DNA from: Neomegalonema perideroedes DSM 15528
Lineage (GTDB): Bacteria > Pseudomonadota > Alphaproteobacteria > Rhodobacterales > Rhodobacteraceae
Direction: 5' to 3'
DNA length: 64,000 bases
NCBI RefSeq assembly: GCF_000374145.1
Contig: NZ_KB893653.1
Coordinates: 1,225,923-1,289,922, forward strand
The notes below the pieces were generated by a model. That model did no database searches. It saw only the letters and a list, made by a program, of their open reading frames with translations, and had not been told where the DNA came from. This document shows positions 27,032-35,307 of this stretch, piece after piece. Position 1 is the first letter of the stretch, and each line of letters opens with the position of its first letter. A program made the position numbers and the translations under genes.

Positions 27032-27940
27032 TCATAGCCGGTGAAACCGCGAAGTCCGGGCGCTCACGGCCTCCTTGAGGAAGCCGGAGACCGCCCGGAT
27101 GCGCGAGGAATCCCGCAGATCGCGGTGATGCACCATCCAGTAGCTGCGCGAGAGCATGATCTCCTCGCCGAGCACGCAGACCAGCTCCGGATCGTCTCCG
27201 GCGATGAAGTCGGGCAGCACGCAGAGCCCGATTCCGCAGCGCGCGGCGGCGAGCTGCGCCGAAAGGCTGGAGCTTTGAAACCGGGCCTTCAGCCCCTTAT
27301 GCACGTCGCCGAGGTAATCCAGCCCCGGCGAGAAGATCATATCCTCGATATAGCCCACGAAGGGCTGATCCAGCAGCGCGGCGCGGTCGGCGATGGGCGG
27401 CCCCTCGGCCAGCCTCCGCCGCGAGCCGTAGACGCGCAGGCTATAGTCGCAGAGCTTCTCCGCGAGGTAAGGCCCGCCCTTGGGCGGCTCCAGACCCACG
27501 GCGAGATCCGCCTCCTTGCGCGACAGCGACAGGATCTGCTGGATCGTCACCAGTTCGAGCGTCACATGGGGCAGACGGGCGGCGAATTCCGGCAGAAGCT
27601 CGACGAAGAAATGATTGGCGAAGCCCTCGGGCGCGCTGAAGCGCACGACTCCGCGCTGAGCGCTGCGGCCTTCGGCGATCTCGTCCTGAAGGCGGCCGGT
27701 CTCGGCCTCGACGCTTTCGGCGGTTTCGAGGAAGCGCCGTCCCATGGGCGTGAGGGCGTAGCCGCGCGGGCTGCGCTCGAAGAGCCGGACTTTCAATCCG
27801 AACTCCAGCCGGTCGATGCGCCGCAGCACCGTGGCGTGGCTGGTGCGCAGACGCCTTGCGGCGGCGGAAAGCTGGCCCGTCCGCGCCACCGCGAGGAAAT
27901 AGCGGAGGTTGTCCCAGTCGAAGGCCTCGGCGTAGGTCAT
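27032..27940 (-). CDS. LysR-family transcriptional regulator
   Basis: A 302-residue regulator with the N-terminal winged HTH (WDNLRYFLAVARTGQLSAAA, TSHATVLRRIDRLE, LFERSPRGYALTPMGRRFL, residues 8-67), and a LysR effector domain. The ATG at 27940 gives the standard N-terminus; the much longer open frame upstream was rejected. It is divergent from the ABC operon with a 219-base gap holding a perfect inverted repeat, and converges with mmsA. Both arrangements suggest it controls the operon and perhaps mmsA. The effector may be the imported substrate; this is an inference. Confidence 0.93.
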   Translation of the reverse strand: MTYAEAFDWDNLRYFLAVARTGQLSAAARRLRTSHATVLRRIDRLEFGLKVRLFERSPRGYALTPMGRRFLETAESVEAETGRLQDEIAEGRSAQRGVVRFSAPEGFANHFFVELLPEFAARLPHVTLELVTIQQILSLSRKEADLAVGLEPPKGGPYLAEKLCDYSLRVYGSRRRLAEGPPIADRAALLDQPFVGYIEDMIFSPGLDYLGDVHKGLKARFQSSSLSAQLAAARCGIGLCVLPDFIAGDDPELVCVLGEEIMLSRSYWMVHHRDLRDSSRIRAVSGFLKEAVSARTSRFHRL

Positions 27941-27961
27941 GGCTCTTTCGGCCTCTCCAAA

Positions 27962-27982
27962 TTCGCACAGAGCTTGTGCGAA
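27962..27982. promoter_or_regulatory. Perfect inverted repeat, probable LysR operator, with overlapping promoter
   Basis: TTCGCACA (27962-27969), GAGCT, TGTGCGAA (27975-27982). It lies 22 bases upstream of the lysR start. On the minus strand TTGACG (28009-28004) and TATTTT (27986-27981, spacer 17) form a candidate lysR promoter whose -10 touches the repeat, consistent with autoregulation. The AT-rich TATAAA at 27985-27990 could serve the operon on the plus strand. Confidence 0.6.
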
Positions 27983-28159
27983 AATATAAATGATGCGATC
28001 TTGCGTCAACCGGGGCTCCAAGGCCAGTCTTGAACCCAGCGAGGACGTCGCGCATTCCGGAAATGATCCGAAACGCGGCGACCCAAAAGCCAGACCGAAA
28101 ATCCGGTCGGAAATCCGACGGGGAGAAACCCCGACATATTCTCTTGGGAGGAGAATTCC

Positions 28160-29362
28160 ATGAACCGCATTCTCGCCGCCTCTCTGGCGGCTCTCGTCAT
28201 GGGCGCCGGTCCGGCTTTGGCGCAGGTTTCGGACGGAGTCGTCAAGATCGGCATCCTCAACGACCAGTCGGGCGTCTACGCCGATTTCGGCGGGCGCTGG
28301 TCCTATGAGGCCGCTCTGATGGCGGTGGAGGATTTCGGCGGCGAAGTCGCCGGAGCCAAGATCGAGGTGGTCACCGCCGACCACCAGAATAAGCCGGACG
28401 TGGCTTCGAACATCGCCCGCCAATGGTATGACGTCGACAAGGTCGACAGCATCATGGAGCTGACGTCCTCTTCGGTGGGTCTGGCGGTTCAGGGGCTCAG
28501 CCGCGACCTGAAGAAGATCACCATCAACACCGGCGCCGCCACCACCGAGCTGACCGGCGCGCAATGCTCGCCTTACGGCTTCCACTGGGCCTATGACACC
28601 CACGCCCTCGCGGTGGGCACCGGCGGCGCTCTGGTGGAGCAGGGCGGCGATAAATGGTTCTTCGTCACCGCCGATTACGCCTTCGGCTATTCGCTGGAGG
28701 AGAACACCGCGAATTTCGTCAAGGAGAAGGGCGGCGAGGTGGTGGGCTCGGTGCGTCATCCGCTGGCGACGACCGATTTCTCCTCCTTCCTGCTTCAGGC
28801 TCAGGCCTCGGGCGCCAATGTGGTGGGCTTCGCCAACGCCGGACTCGACACCGCCAATTCGATCAAACAGGCGGCGGAGTTCGGAATCGTCGAGGGCGGA
28901 CAGAAGATCGCGGCGCTGCTCTTCACCTTGGCGGAGGTCCACGGCCTCGGGCTTGAGGCGGCTCAGGGAACCACCCTGACGGAATCCTTCTACTGGAAGC
29001 GCGACGAGGAGAGCGAGAAATTCGGCCGCCGCTATTTCGAGCGCACCGGCCGCATGCCGAACATGGTGCATGCGGGCGTCTATTCGGCGGTGACGCAATA
29101 TCTCAAGGCCATCCGGCAGGCCGGGACCGACGACGGAGACGCCGTCTCCAAGGCGCTGCATGAGATGCCGGTGAACGACGTCTTCGCCCGCGAAGGCCGC
29201 GTGGCCGCCAACGGCCGCATGATCACCGACGTTTATCTGATGCAGGTCAAGGCTCCCGCCGAAAGCGCGGAGCCTTGGGATTACTACAACGTCCTCGCGA
29301 CCATCCCCGGCGATCAGGCCTTCATGGACCCCGCCAAGAGCGGCTGTCCTCTGGTTCAGTGA
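28160..29362 (+). CDS. Branched-chain amino acid-type ABC importer, periplasmic substrate-binding protein
   Basis: A 400-residue periplasmic protein: signal peptide MNRILAASLAALVMGAGPALA, then the type-I periplasmic fold of the LivJ/K (HAAT) family with VKIGILNDQSGVYADFGG, a central YAFGYSLEENTANFV and NAGLDTANSIKQAAEFG. HAAT binding proteins bind amino acids, but also amides, urea and carboxylates; the ligand cannot be read. The start at 28160 follows GGGAGGAGA. First gene of a six-gene plus-strand operon, divergent from lysR. Confidence 0.9.
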   Translation: MNRILAASLAALVMGAGPALAQVSDGVVKIGILNDQSGVYADFGGRWSYEAALMAVEDFGGEVAGAKIEVVTADHQNKPDVASNIARQWYDVDKVDSIMELTSSSVGLAVQGLSRDLKKITINTGAATTELTGAQCSPYGFHWAYDTHALAVGTGGALVEQGGDKWFFVTADYAFGYSLEENTANFVKEKGGEVVGSVRHPLATTDFSSFLLQAQASGANVVGFANAGLDTANSIKQAAEFGIVEGGQKIAALLFTLAEVHGLGLEAAQGTTLTESFYWKRDEESEKFGRRYFERTGRMPNMVHAGVYSAVTQYLKAIRQAGTDDGDAVSKALHEMPVNDVFAREGRVAANGRMITDVYLMQVKAPAESAEPWDYYNVLATIPGDQAFMDPAKSGCPLVQ

Positions 29363-29397
29363 ATCCGCGCTCTGCGCCTTTTGCGACGGGAGCGGGC

Positions 29398-30186
29398 ATG
29401 ACGTCCATCGACCTCCTTTCCGGAGGGACGGGAGAGCCTCGGGCGGTGCTGACCGCCCGGGGCCTCACCAAAAGCTTCGGAGATTTCAAAGCCGTCTCCA
29501 ACGTCGATCTCGACGTCCGGCATGCGCGGATCCATGCGCTGATCGGGCCGAACGGCGCCGGCAAGACGACCGTCTTCAATCTGCTGACGAAGTTCCATCA
29601 GCCGAGCTCGGGCGAGATCCGGCTGCTGGGCGAGGACGTCACGCGCGCCAAGCCCGACCGGGTGGCGCGCATGGGCCTCGTGCGCAGCTTTCAGATCTCG
29701 GCGGTGTTTCCGCATCTGAGCGTGCTGGATAATCTGCGCGTGGCTCTGCAAAGGCCGCAGGGGCTGGCGACGCAGTTCTGGCGCTCCACCGGGGCGCTCG
29801 ACGTGCTGACGCCCCGCGCCATGGAGCTTCTGAATCTGGTGGGGCTGGAGCGCGAAGCGGGAAGCCTCGCAGCGGATCTCTCCTATGGCCGCAAGCGTCT
29901 GCTGGAGATCGCCACGACCTTGGCGCTCGAGCCGACGGTCCTGCTCCTCGACGAGCCTCTGGCGGGCATGGGTCAGGAGGACATCCGCCGCGTGGCCGGA
30001 GTCATCCGCGACGCCGCCCGCACGCGCGCCGTGCTGATGGTGGAGCATAATCTCTCGGTGGTGGCCGACCTCTGCCATGAGGTGACGGTGCTGCAGCGCG
30101 GCGAGGTTCTGGCTCACGGCGATTACGCCGAAGTGAGCCGCAATCCGCAGGTGCGCGCCGCCTATATGGGTTCGGAGGAGGCCTGA
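29398..30186 (+). CDS. LIV-type ABC importer ATPase (LivG-like)
   Basis: A 262-residue ATPase with Walker A GPNGAGKTT (near residues 51-59), signature LSYGRKRLLEIA, Walker B LLLDEPLAGM and a switch histidine in VEHNLS. The LivG-type features are LSYGRKR and the long insert between Walker A and signature. It pairs with the next gene's ATPase. The start at 29398 follows CGGGAG; the open frame begins inside the previous gene. Confidence 0.93.
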   Translation: MTSIDLLSGGTGEPRAVLTARGLTKSFGDFKAVSNVDLDVRHARIHALIGPNGAGKTTVFNLLTKFHQPSSGEIRLLGEDVTRAKPDRVARMGLVRSFQISAVFPHLSVLDNLRVALQRPQGLATQFWRSTGALDVLTPRAMELLNLVGLEREAGSLAADLSYGRKRLLEIATTLALEPTVLLLDEPLAGMGQEDIRRVAGVIRDAARTRAVLMVEHNLSVVADLCHEVTVLQRGEVLAHGDYAEVSRNPQVRAAYMGSEEA

Positions 30187-30187
30187 C

Positions 30188-30892
30188 ATGAGCAGCCGGG
30201 TTCTTGAACTCGAAAATCTTCAGGCTTGGTATGGCGAGAGCCATATCCTGCATGGCGTGGATCTGCATGTGGATCGCGGCGAGACCGTGACCATCCTCGG
30301 CCGCAACGGCATGGGCAAGACGACCACTCTGCGCAGCATCATGGGCGTCGTGCGCAAACGCACGGGGGCGATCCGCTTCAAAGGCGAGGATCTCATCCGC
30401 ACGCCGCTGCATCGGGTGGCGCATAAGGGCCTCGGCTTCGTGCCGGAGGAGCGGGGGATCTTCGCCACGCTCACGGTGACGGAGAATCTGATGTTGCCGC
30501 CCAAAGTGGCGGCGGGCGGCATGAGCCTCGACGAGATCTTCGCGCTTTTTCCGAATCTCCATGAGCGGCGCAATAGTCCCGGAACCAAGCTTTCGGGCGG
30601 CGAGCAGCAGATGCTCGCCATCGCGCGGATTCTGCGCACCGGCGCCGACGTCCTGCTGCTCGACGAGCCGACCGAGGGCCTCGCGCCGGTGATCGTGCAG
30701 AAGATCGGCGAGGCGCTCGGGACTCTGCGCGCGCGCGGCATGACCATCGTGCTGGTGGAGCAGAATTTCCGCTTCGCCGCCAAGGTCTCGGATCGGTTCT
30801 ATGTGATGGACCATGGCCGGATCGCTCTGGGCTTTCCCGCCTCCGAGTTGTCCGCGCGGATGGATGATCTTCACGAGATGCTGGGAGTCTGA
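30188..30892 (+). CDS. LIV-type ABC importer ATPase (LivF-like)
   Basis: A 234-residue ATPase with Walker A GRNGMGKTTT, signature LSGGEQQMLAIARIL, Walker B VLLLDEPTEGLAP and the LivF-typical YGESHILHGV at the start. The start follows GGAGGCC and lies one base past the previous stop codon, so translation is probably coupled. Confidence 0.94.
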   Translation: MSSRVLELENLQAWYGESHILHGVDLHVDRGETVTILGRNGMGKTTTLRSIMGVVRKRTGAIRFKGEDLIRTPLHRVAHKGLGFVPEERGIFATLTVTENLMLPPKVAAGGMSLDEIFALFPNLHERRNSPGTKLSGGEQQMLAIARILRTGADVLLLDEPTEGLAPVIVQKIGEALGTLRARGMTIVLVEQNFRFAAKVSDRFYVMDHGRIALGFPASELSARMDDLHEMLGV

Positions 30893-30894
30893 AC

Positions 30895-31782
30895 ATGGAG
30901 ACCATCTTCGGAGTCCCCGTCGTCGCGCTTTACGGGCAATTGGTGCTCGGGCTGATCAACGGCTCCTTCTACGCGCTGCTGAGCCTCGGCCTCGCGGTCA
31001 TCTTCGGACTTTTGCGGGTGATCAACTTCGCCCATGGCGCGCAATTCATGCTCGGCGCCTTCGCGGCATGGCTGCTGCTGAATCACTTCGGCGTCGGCTA
31101 TTGGTGGGCCTTGCTCCTCACGCCGCTGATCGTCGGACTGCTCGGCGCGGCGATCGAAAGGACCATGCTGCGGCGGCTCTATACGGCCGATCCGCTTTAT
31201 GGCCTGCTCTTCACCTTTGGTCTGGCGCTGGTGCTGGAGGGCGTCTTCCGCTGGTATTTCGGCGCGGCGGGCAAGCCCTATACGCCCCCTTCGGATCTTC
31301 AGGGCGCGGCCAACCTCGGATTCATGCGCCTGCCGAAATACCGCATCTGGGTGATCGTCGCCTCGCTGATCATGTGTCTGAGCGTCTGGGCTCTGATCGA
31401 AAAGACGCGGCTCGGCGCGACGCTCCGCGCGGCCACGGAGAACCCGACCCTCGTGCAGGCCTTCGGCGTCAACGTGCCTTTGCTCTTGACCTTCACCTAT
31501 GCGCTGGGCGTGGGGCTGGCGGCCTTCGCCGGAGTCCTCGCGGCGCCGATTCAGCAGGTCTCGCCGCTGATGGGGTCTCAGATCATCATCGTGGTCTTCG
31601 CGGTGGTGGTGGTGGGCGGCATGGGCTCGATCATGGGCGCCATCGTGACGGGCTATATGCTCGGCCTCGCGGAGGCTCTGACCAAGGTCTATTACTCCGA
31701 GGCCTCCAACATCGTGATCTTCGTGATCATGGCCGTGGTGCTGTTGGTCAAGCCCGCCGGACTCTTCGGAAAGGACGCCTGA
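30895..31782 (+). CDS. LIV-type ABC importer permease (LivH-like)
   Basis: A 295-residue membrane protein with about eight helices: LVLGLINGSFYALLSLGLAV, RVINFAHGAQFMLGAF (LivH signature) and a cytoplasmic-loop motif RAATENPTLVQAFGVN, the EAA-like ATPase contact. It lies two bases after livF. Confidence 0.94.
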   Translation: METIFGVPVVALYGQLVLGLINGSFYALLSLGLAVIFGLLRVINFAHGAQFMLGAFAAWLLLNHFGVGYWWALLLTPLIVGLLGAAIERTMLRRLYTADPLYGLLFTFGLALVLEGVFRWYFGAAGKPYTPPSDLQGAANLGFMRLPKYRIWVIVASLIMCLSVWALIEKTRLGATLRAATENPTLVQAFGVNVPLLLTFTYALGVGLAAFAGVLAAPIQQVSPLMGSQIIIVVFAVVVVGGMGSIMGAIVTGYMLGLAEALTKVYYSEASNIVIFVIMAVVLLVKPAGLFGKDA

Positions 31783-31783
31783 G

Positions 31784-32776
31784 ATGACGATCTCCCCGCC
31801 TCTGGAGGCTCCTGAGACGCCCGGCGTGAATCCGGTCCTGAAAATCGGGCTTTTGGGCCTTGGGCTGCTCGGATTGATCGCGGCGCCTTATCTCGGGGCC
31901 TATCCGATCTTTCTGATGAAGTTCCTGTGCTTCGCCCTCTTCGCCTGCGCCTTCAATCTGCTGCTCGGCTATACGGGGCTTTTATCCTTCGGTCATGCGG
32001 CCTTCTTCGGAGGCGCCGCCTATTTCACCGGCCACGCCGCCAAGGAATGGGGCCTGACGCCCGAGCTTGCGATTCTGGTCGGCGCGGCGGGGGCGGCGGG
32101 CTTGGGGCTGATCATCGGCTTTCTGGCGATCCGGCGTCAGGGCATTTACTTCGCCATGATCACCTTGGCCCTCTCGCAGATGTTTTACTTCATCTGCCTG
32201 CGCTCGCCCTTCACCAAAGGCGAGGACGGCTTGCAGGGCGTGCCGCGCGGCAAGCTCTTCGGGGTCTTCGACCTCGCGCCTTCGCTGAACATGTATTATT
32301 TCGTGCTGGCGGTCTTCGTGCTGGGGCTGCTGATCATCTGGCGCTTCGTGAATTCGCCTTTCGGCATGATCCTGCGCGCCATCCGCGAGAACGAGCCGCG
32401 CGCCGTCTCGCTCGGCTATGACGTGGCGCGCTATAAGCTCATCGCCTTCGTGATGTCGGCGGCGCTGACGGGTCTGGCGGGGGGCGTCAAGGCTTTGGTC
32501 TTTCAGTTCGCCACTCTGACGGACGTGACCTGGCAGATGTCGGGCGAGGTGATCCTCATGACCTTGCTCGGCGGCATCGGCACCTTGATCGGGCCGATCC
32601 TCGGGGCGGGGGTGGTGGTGACGCTGCAAAATTACTTCGCCACCTCGCAATTCCCCGTGACGATCATCACGGGCGCGGTCTTCATGATCTGCGTGCTGCT
32701 CTTCCGGCGCGGGATCGTCGGCGAGTTCTACGCCTCGCGTCTGGGGGCGCGTCTGGGCTTCGATCTGCGGCGCTAA
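31784..32776 (+). CDS. LIV-type ABC importer permease (LivM-like)
   Basis: A 330-residue membrane protein: FNLLLGYTGLLSFGHAAFFGGAAYF (LivM signature with GH), then LRAIRENEPRAVSLGYDV (ATPase contact loop) and GGIGTLIGPILGAGVV. Ends RLGARLGFDLRR. It lies one base after livH and 22 bases before the GMC gene. Confidence 0.94.
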   Translation: MTISPPLEAPETPGVNPVLKIGLLGLGLLGLIAAPYLGAYPIFLMKFLCFALFACAFNLLLGYTGLLSFGHAAFFGGAAYFTGHAAKEWGLTPELAILVGAAGAAGLGLIIGFLAIRRQGIYFAMITLALSQMFYFICLRSPFTKGEDGLQGVPRGKLFGVFDLAPSLNMYYFVLAVFVLGLLIIWRFVNSPFGMILRAIRENEPRAVSLGYDVARYKLIAFVMSAALTGLAGGVKALVFQFATLTDVTWQMSGEVILMTLLGGIGTLIGPILGAGVVVTLQNYFATSQFPVTIITGAVFMICVLLFRRGIVGEFYASRLGARLGFDLRR

Positions 32777-32798
32777 TGAGAAAGGGGAGGGGGCGGCC

Positions 32799-34400
32799 AT
32801 GTCCGAGGCTTACGACTTCATCATCGTCGGAGCGGGCAGCGCGGGCTGCCTCCTCGCCAACCGGCTTTCGGCGGATCCGAGCCATCGGGTGCTTTTGCTG
32901 GAGGCGGGCGGCAGCGACGCCTATCACTGGGTCTATATCCCGGTGGGCTATCTCTATTGCATCGGCAATCCGCGCACCGACTGGCTGTTTAAAACCGAAG
33001 CCGAGCCGGGGTTGAACGGCCGTGCGCTGAATTATCCGCGCGGGAAGGTGCTGGGCGGCTGCTCCTCGATCAACGGCATGATCTACATGCGCGGTCAGGC
33101 GCAGGATTACGACCTCTGGCGGCAACTCGGCTGCGAGGGTTGGGCTTGGGAGGACGTCCTCCCCTATTTCCGCAAATCCGAAGACAATTGGCGCGGCGCC
33201 GACGAGCTGCATGGTTCGGGCGGCGAATGGCGCGTGGAGAAATCCCGCGTGCGCTGGGCGGTTCTCGACGCCTTTCAGCAGGCCGCCGAAGAGGCGGGCA
33301 TCCCCCGCAGTCCGGATTTCAATCGCGGCGACAATGAAGGCTCCGGCTATTTCGACGTGAATCAGCGTTCGGGAATTCGGGTGAATTCGGCGCGGGCCTT
33401 CCTCAAGCCCGCCCGCAAACGGTCCAATCTGACAGTGCTGACCAAGGCTCAGGCCCGCCGCGTGCTCTTCGCGGAGGGCCGCGCCGTCGGCGTCGAGATC
33501 GAGCATGAGGGCGCGGTCAAAAGCGTCACGGCCCGCAAAGAGGTGATCCTCAGCGCGGGAGCGGTGGGCTCGCCGCATCTGCTGGAGCTTTCGGGGATCG
33601 GGCGCGGCGAGGTTTTGCAGGCGGCGGGGATTCCGCTGCTGCGCGAAGTCCCCGGCCTCGGCGAGAATCTTCAGGATCATCTTCAGCTTCGGATGATCTA
33701 TAAGGTCTCCGGCGTGCCGACGCTGAACGAGAAAGCCAATTCCCTGTGGGGCAAAGCCTCCATCGGGCTGGAATACGCCTTGAAGCGCAGCGGCCCCATG
33801 TCCATGGCGCCGAGCCAGCTCGGAATCTTCACCCGCTCCGATCCTTCCAAGGCCACGGCGGATCTCGAATATCATGTGCAGCCGGTCTCGCTGGATAAAT
33901 TCGGCGAGCCGGTCCACGCCTTCCCGGCCATGACCGCCAGCGTCTGCAATCTGCGGCCCGAAAGCCGGGGCTCGATCCACCTCAAAAGCCCCGATTTCCG
34001 CGAGGCTCCGGCGATCCGCCCCAATTACCTCTCCACCCCCGGCGACCGCGAGACGGCGGCGCGCGCGATCCGTCTGACGCGGCGCATCGCGGCTCAGCCC
34101 TCCTTCGCAAAGTTCAGACCCGAGGAATATAAGCCCGGCCCCGCCTATGAAACCGACGCCGACTTGGAGCGCGCGGCGGGCGACATCGGCACGACGATCT
34201 TTCATCCGGTGGGCACGGCGCGCATGGGCTCGGATCCGGAGAGCGTGGTGGATCCGCGCCTGCGTCTGCGGGGCTGCGCGGGGCTGCGCGTGATCGACGC
34301 CTCGGTGATGCCGCGCATTCCCTCGGGCAACACCAATTCCCCGACCATCATGATCGCCGAGAAAGGCGCCGAGATGATCCTTCAGGACTGGAAAGGCTAG
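32799..34400 (+). CDS. GMC-family FAD-dependent alcohol/hydroxyacid dehydrogenase
   Basis: A 533-residue flavoprotein with [18 protein letters not shown] (FAD-binding N-terminus), GMC signature 1 [15 protein letters not shown], signature 2 [17 protein letters not shown], a catalytic His in [11 protein letters not shown] and Asn in [16 protein letters not shown]. The family includes choline dehydrogenase and the GMC-type 3-hydroxypropionate dehydrogenase. As last gene of a LIV-importer operon next to lysR and mmsA, a role in oxidising an imported hydroxyl-carrying substrate is likely. Specificity cannot be read. Its TAG stop starts a palindromic repeat. Confidence 0.9.
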   Translation: MSEAYDFIIVGAGSAGCLLANRLSADPSHRVLLLEAGGSDAYHWVYIPVGYLYCIGNPRTDWLFKTEAEPGLNGRALNYPRGKVLGGCSSINGMIYMRGQAQDYDLWRQLGCEGWAWEDVLPYFRKSEDNWRGADELHGSGGEWRVEKSRVRWAVLDAFQQAAEEAGIPRSPDFNRGDNEGSGYFDVNQRSGIRVNSARAFLKPARKRSNLTVLTKAQARRVLFAEGRAVGVEIEHEGAVKSVTARKEVILSAGAVGSPHLLELSGIGRGEVLQAAGIPLLREVPGLGENLQDHLQLRMIYKVSGVPTLNEKANSLWGKASIGLEYALKRSGPMSMAPSQLGIFTRSDPSKATADLEYHVQPVSLDKFGEPVHAFPAMTASVCNLRPESRGSIHLKSPDFREAPAIRPNYLSTPGDRETAARAIRLTRRIAAQPSFAKFRPEEYKPGPAYETDADLERAAGDIGTTIFHPVGTARMGSDPESVVDPRLRLRGCAGLRVIDASVMPRIPSGNTNSPTIMIAEKGAEMILQDWKG

Positions 34401-34490
34401 AGCGCTTTCCAGCGAAGCCTTTTCGGCTTCGCGTCGTGAAAGCGCGACCACAAAGAACATGAGAGCTTTTCCGCGATTGGAAAGGCTCTC
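34398..34490 (+). repeat. Bipartite palindromic repeat, copy 1, beginning at the GMC gene's stop codon
   Basis: TAG (34398-34400), then GCGCTTTC (34402-34409) and GAAAGCGC (34438-34445) around GCGAAGCC (34412-34419) / GGCTTCGC (34425-34432). A second hairpin follows: GAGAGCTTTTCC (34461-34472) with GGAAAGGCTCTC (34479-34490), one G-T pair. Inverted copy at 38.5 kb, a relative at 54.1 kb. It could also end transcription. Confidence 0.85.
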
Positions 34491-34496
34491 GAAGCT

Positions 34497-35138
34497 TCAG
34501 CGCCGCCCGATCTCCTGAATCAGCCGCAGCCCGAAGCCGAGCATGACCAGACCTAAGGCGCCGTCCAGCCCGCGCGCGACCGCGGGCTTGCGGAGAATCC
34601 GCGCCAGAGGCCGCGTCGCCAGCGTGAGGGCTGCGAACCAGACCAGCCCCATCAGCCCATGCGTTCCGGCCAGCAGAGCGCCGAAGGCTCCGGGCGAGAC
34701 GCCCGGCGGCAGGAACTGCGGCAGAAAGCTGATGTAGAACACGCCGATCTTCGGATTGAGCAGATTGGTCGTCAGCCCGCGCAGGAGCCATTCCCGGCCT
34801 CCGCGCGCCGGATGGGCCTGCTCCGGCGCGGCCTGCCCGCCGCCGCCGAGGAGCGCGCTCCGGAGCATCTTCAGCCCGAGATAAAAAAGATAGCCCGCTC
34901 CCGCGATCTGGAGCGCCCGAAAGGCGGTCTCCGAGACGGTCAGCAAAGCGCTCAGCCCGAGCGCCGCCGCGATCCCCCAGAACAACACCCCGAGCGAAAT
35001 CCCGAGCCCCGCCATCATGGCCGGACGCGGCCCCTCGACGGCGGCGGTCCGCAGCACGAGGGCGGTGTCCAGCCCCGGCGTGAGCGTCATGAGAAAGGCG
35101 GCGGCGGAGAAGGCGAGAAAGGCGGTCATGGGCTCCAT
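34497..35138 (-). CDS. LysE-family exporter
   Basis: A 213-residue inner-membrane protein with about six helices: MTAFLAFSAAAFLMTLTPGLDTALVL (LysE start with TPGLD), AGAGYLFYLGLKMLRSA, LNPKIGVFYISFLPQFL (conserved LNPK) and HGLMGLVWF. LysE/RhtB proteins export amino acids or their derivatives; the substrate is unknown. The start at 35138 is divergent from the SDR-DoxX gene. Confidence 0.92.
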   Translation of the reverse strand: MEPMTAFLAFSAAAFLMTLTPGLDTALVLRTAAVEGPRPAMMAGLGISLGVLFWGIAAALGLSALLTVSETAFRALQIAGAGYLFYLGLKMLRSALLGGGGQAAPEQAHPARGGREWLLRGLTTNLLNPKIGVFYISFLPQFLPPGVSPGAFGALLAGTHGLMGLVWFAALTLATRPLARILRKPAVARGLDGALGLVMLGFGLRLIQEIGRR

Positions 35139-35307
35139 GGCGCCGGACCTTTCGAAAGAGAGAGGGAAGCCGCGCTCTGATGAGCCGGGCCGCGACGGCG
35201 CGCAAGCGGAATCTGAGGGCGGCGGTTCGGACCCTCTCGCGGGAGAGGGCGCGTCAAGAGCTTCGGGCTATTCTGCGCCGCAGAATCGCGCGGCGGAGGG
35301 AATCGAC

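Noticed and set aside
27941-29161. N-terminal extension of lysR to a 709-residue protein
   Set aside because: The extension is antisense to the substrate-binding protein gene; the LysR HTH starts at the ATG at 27940.
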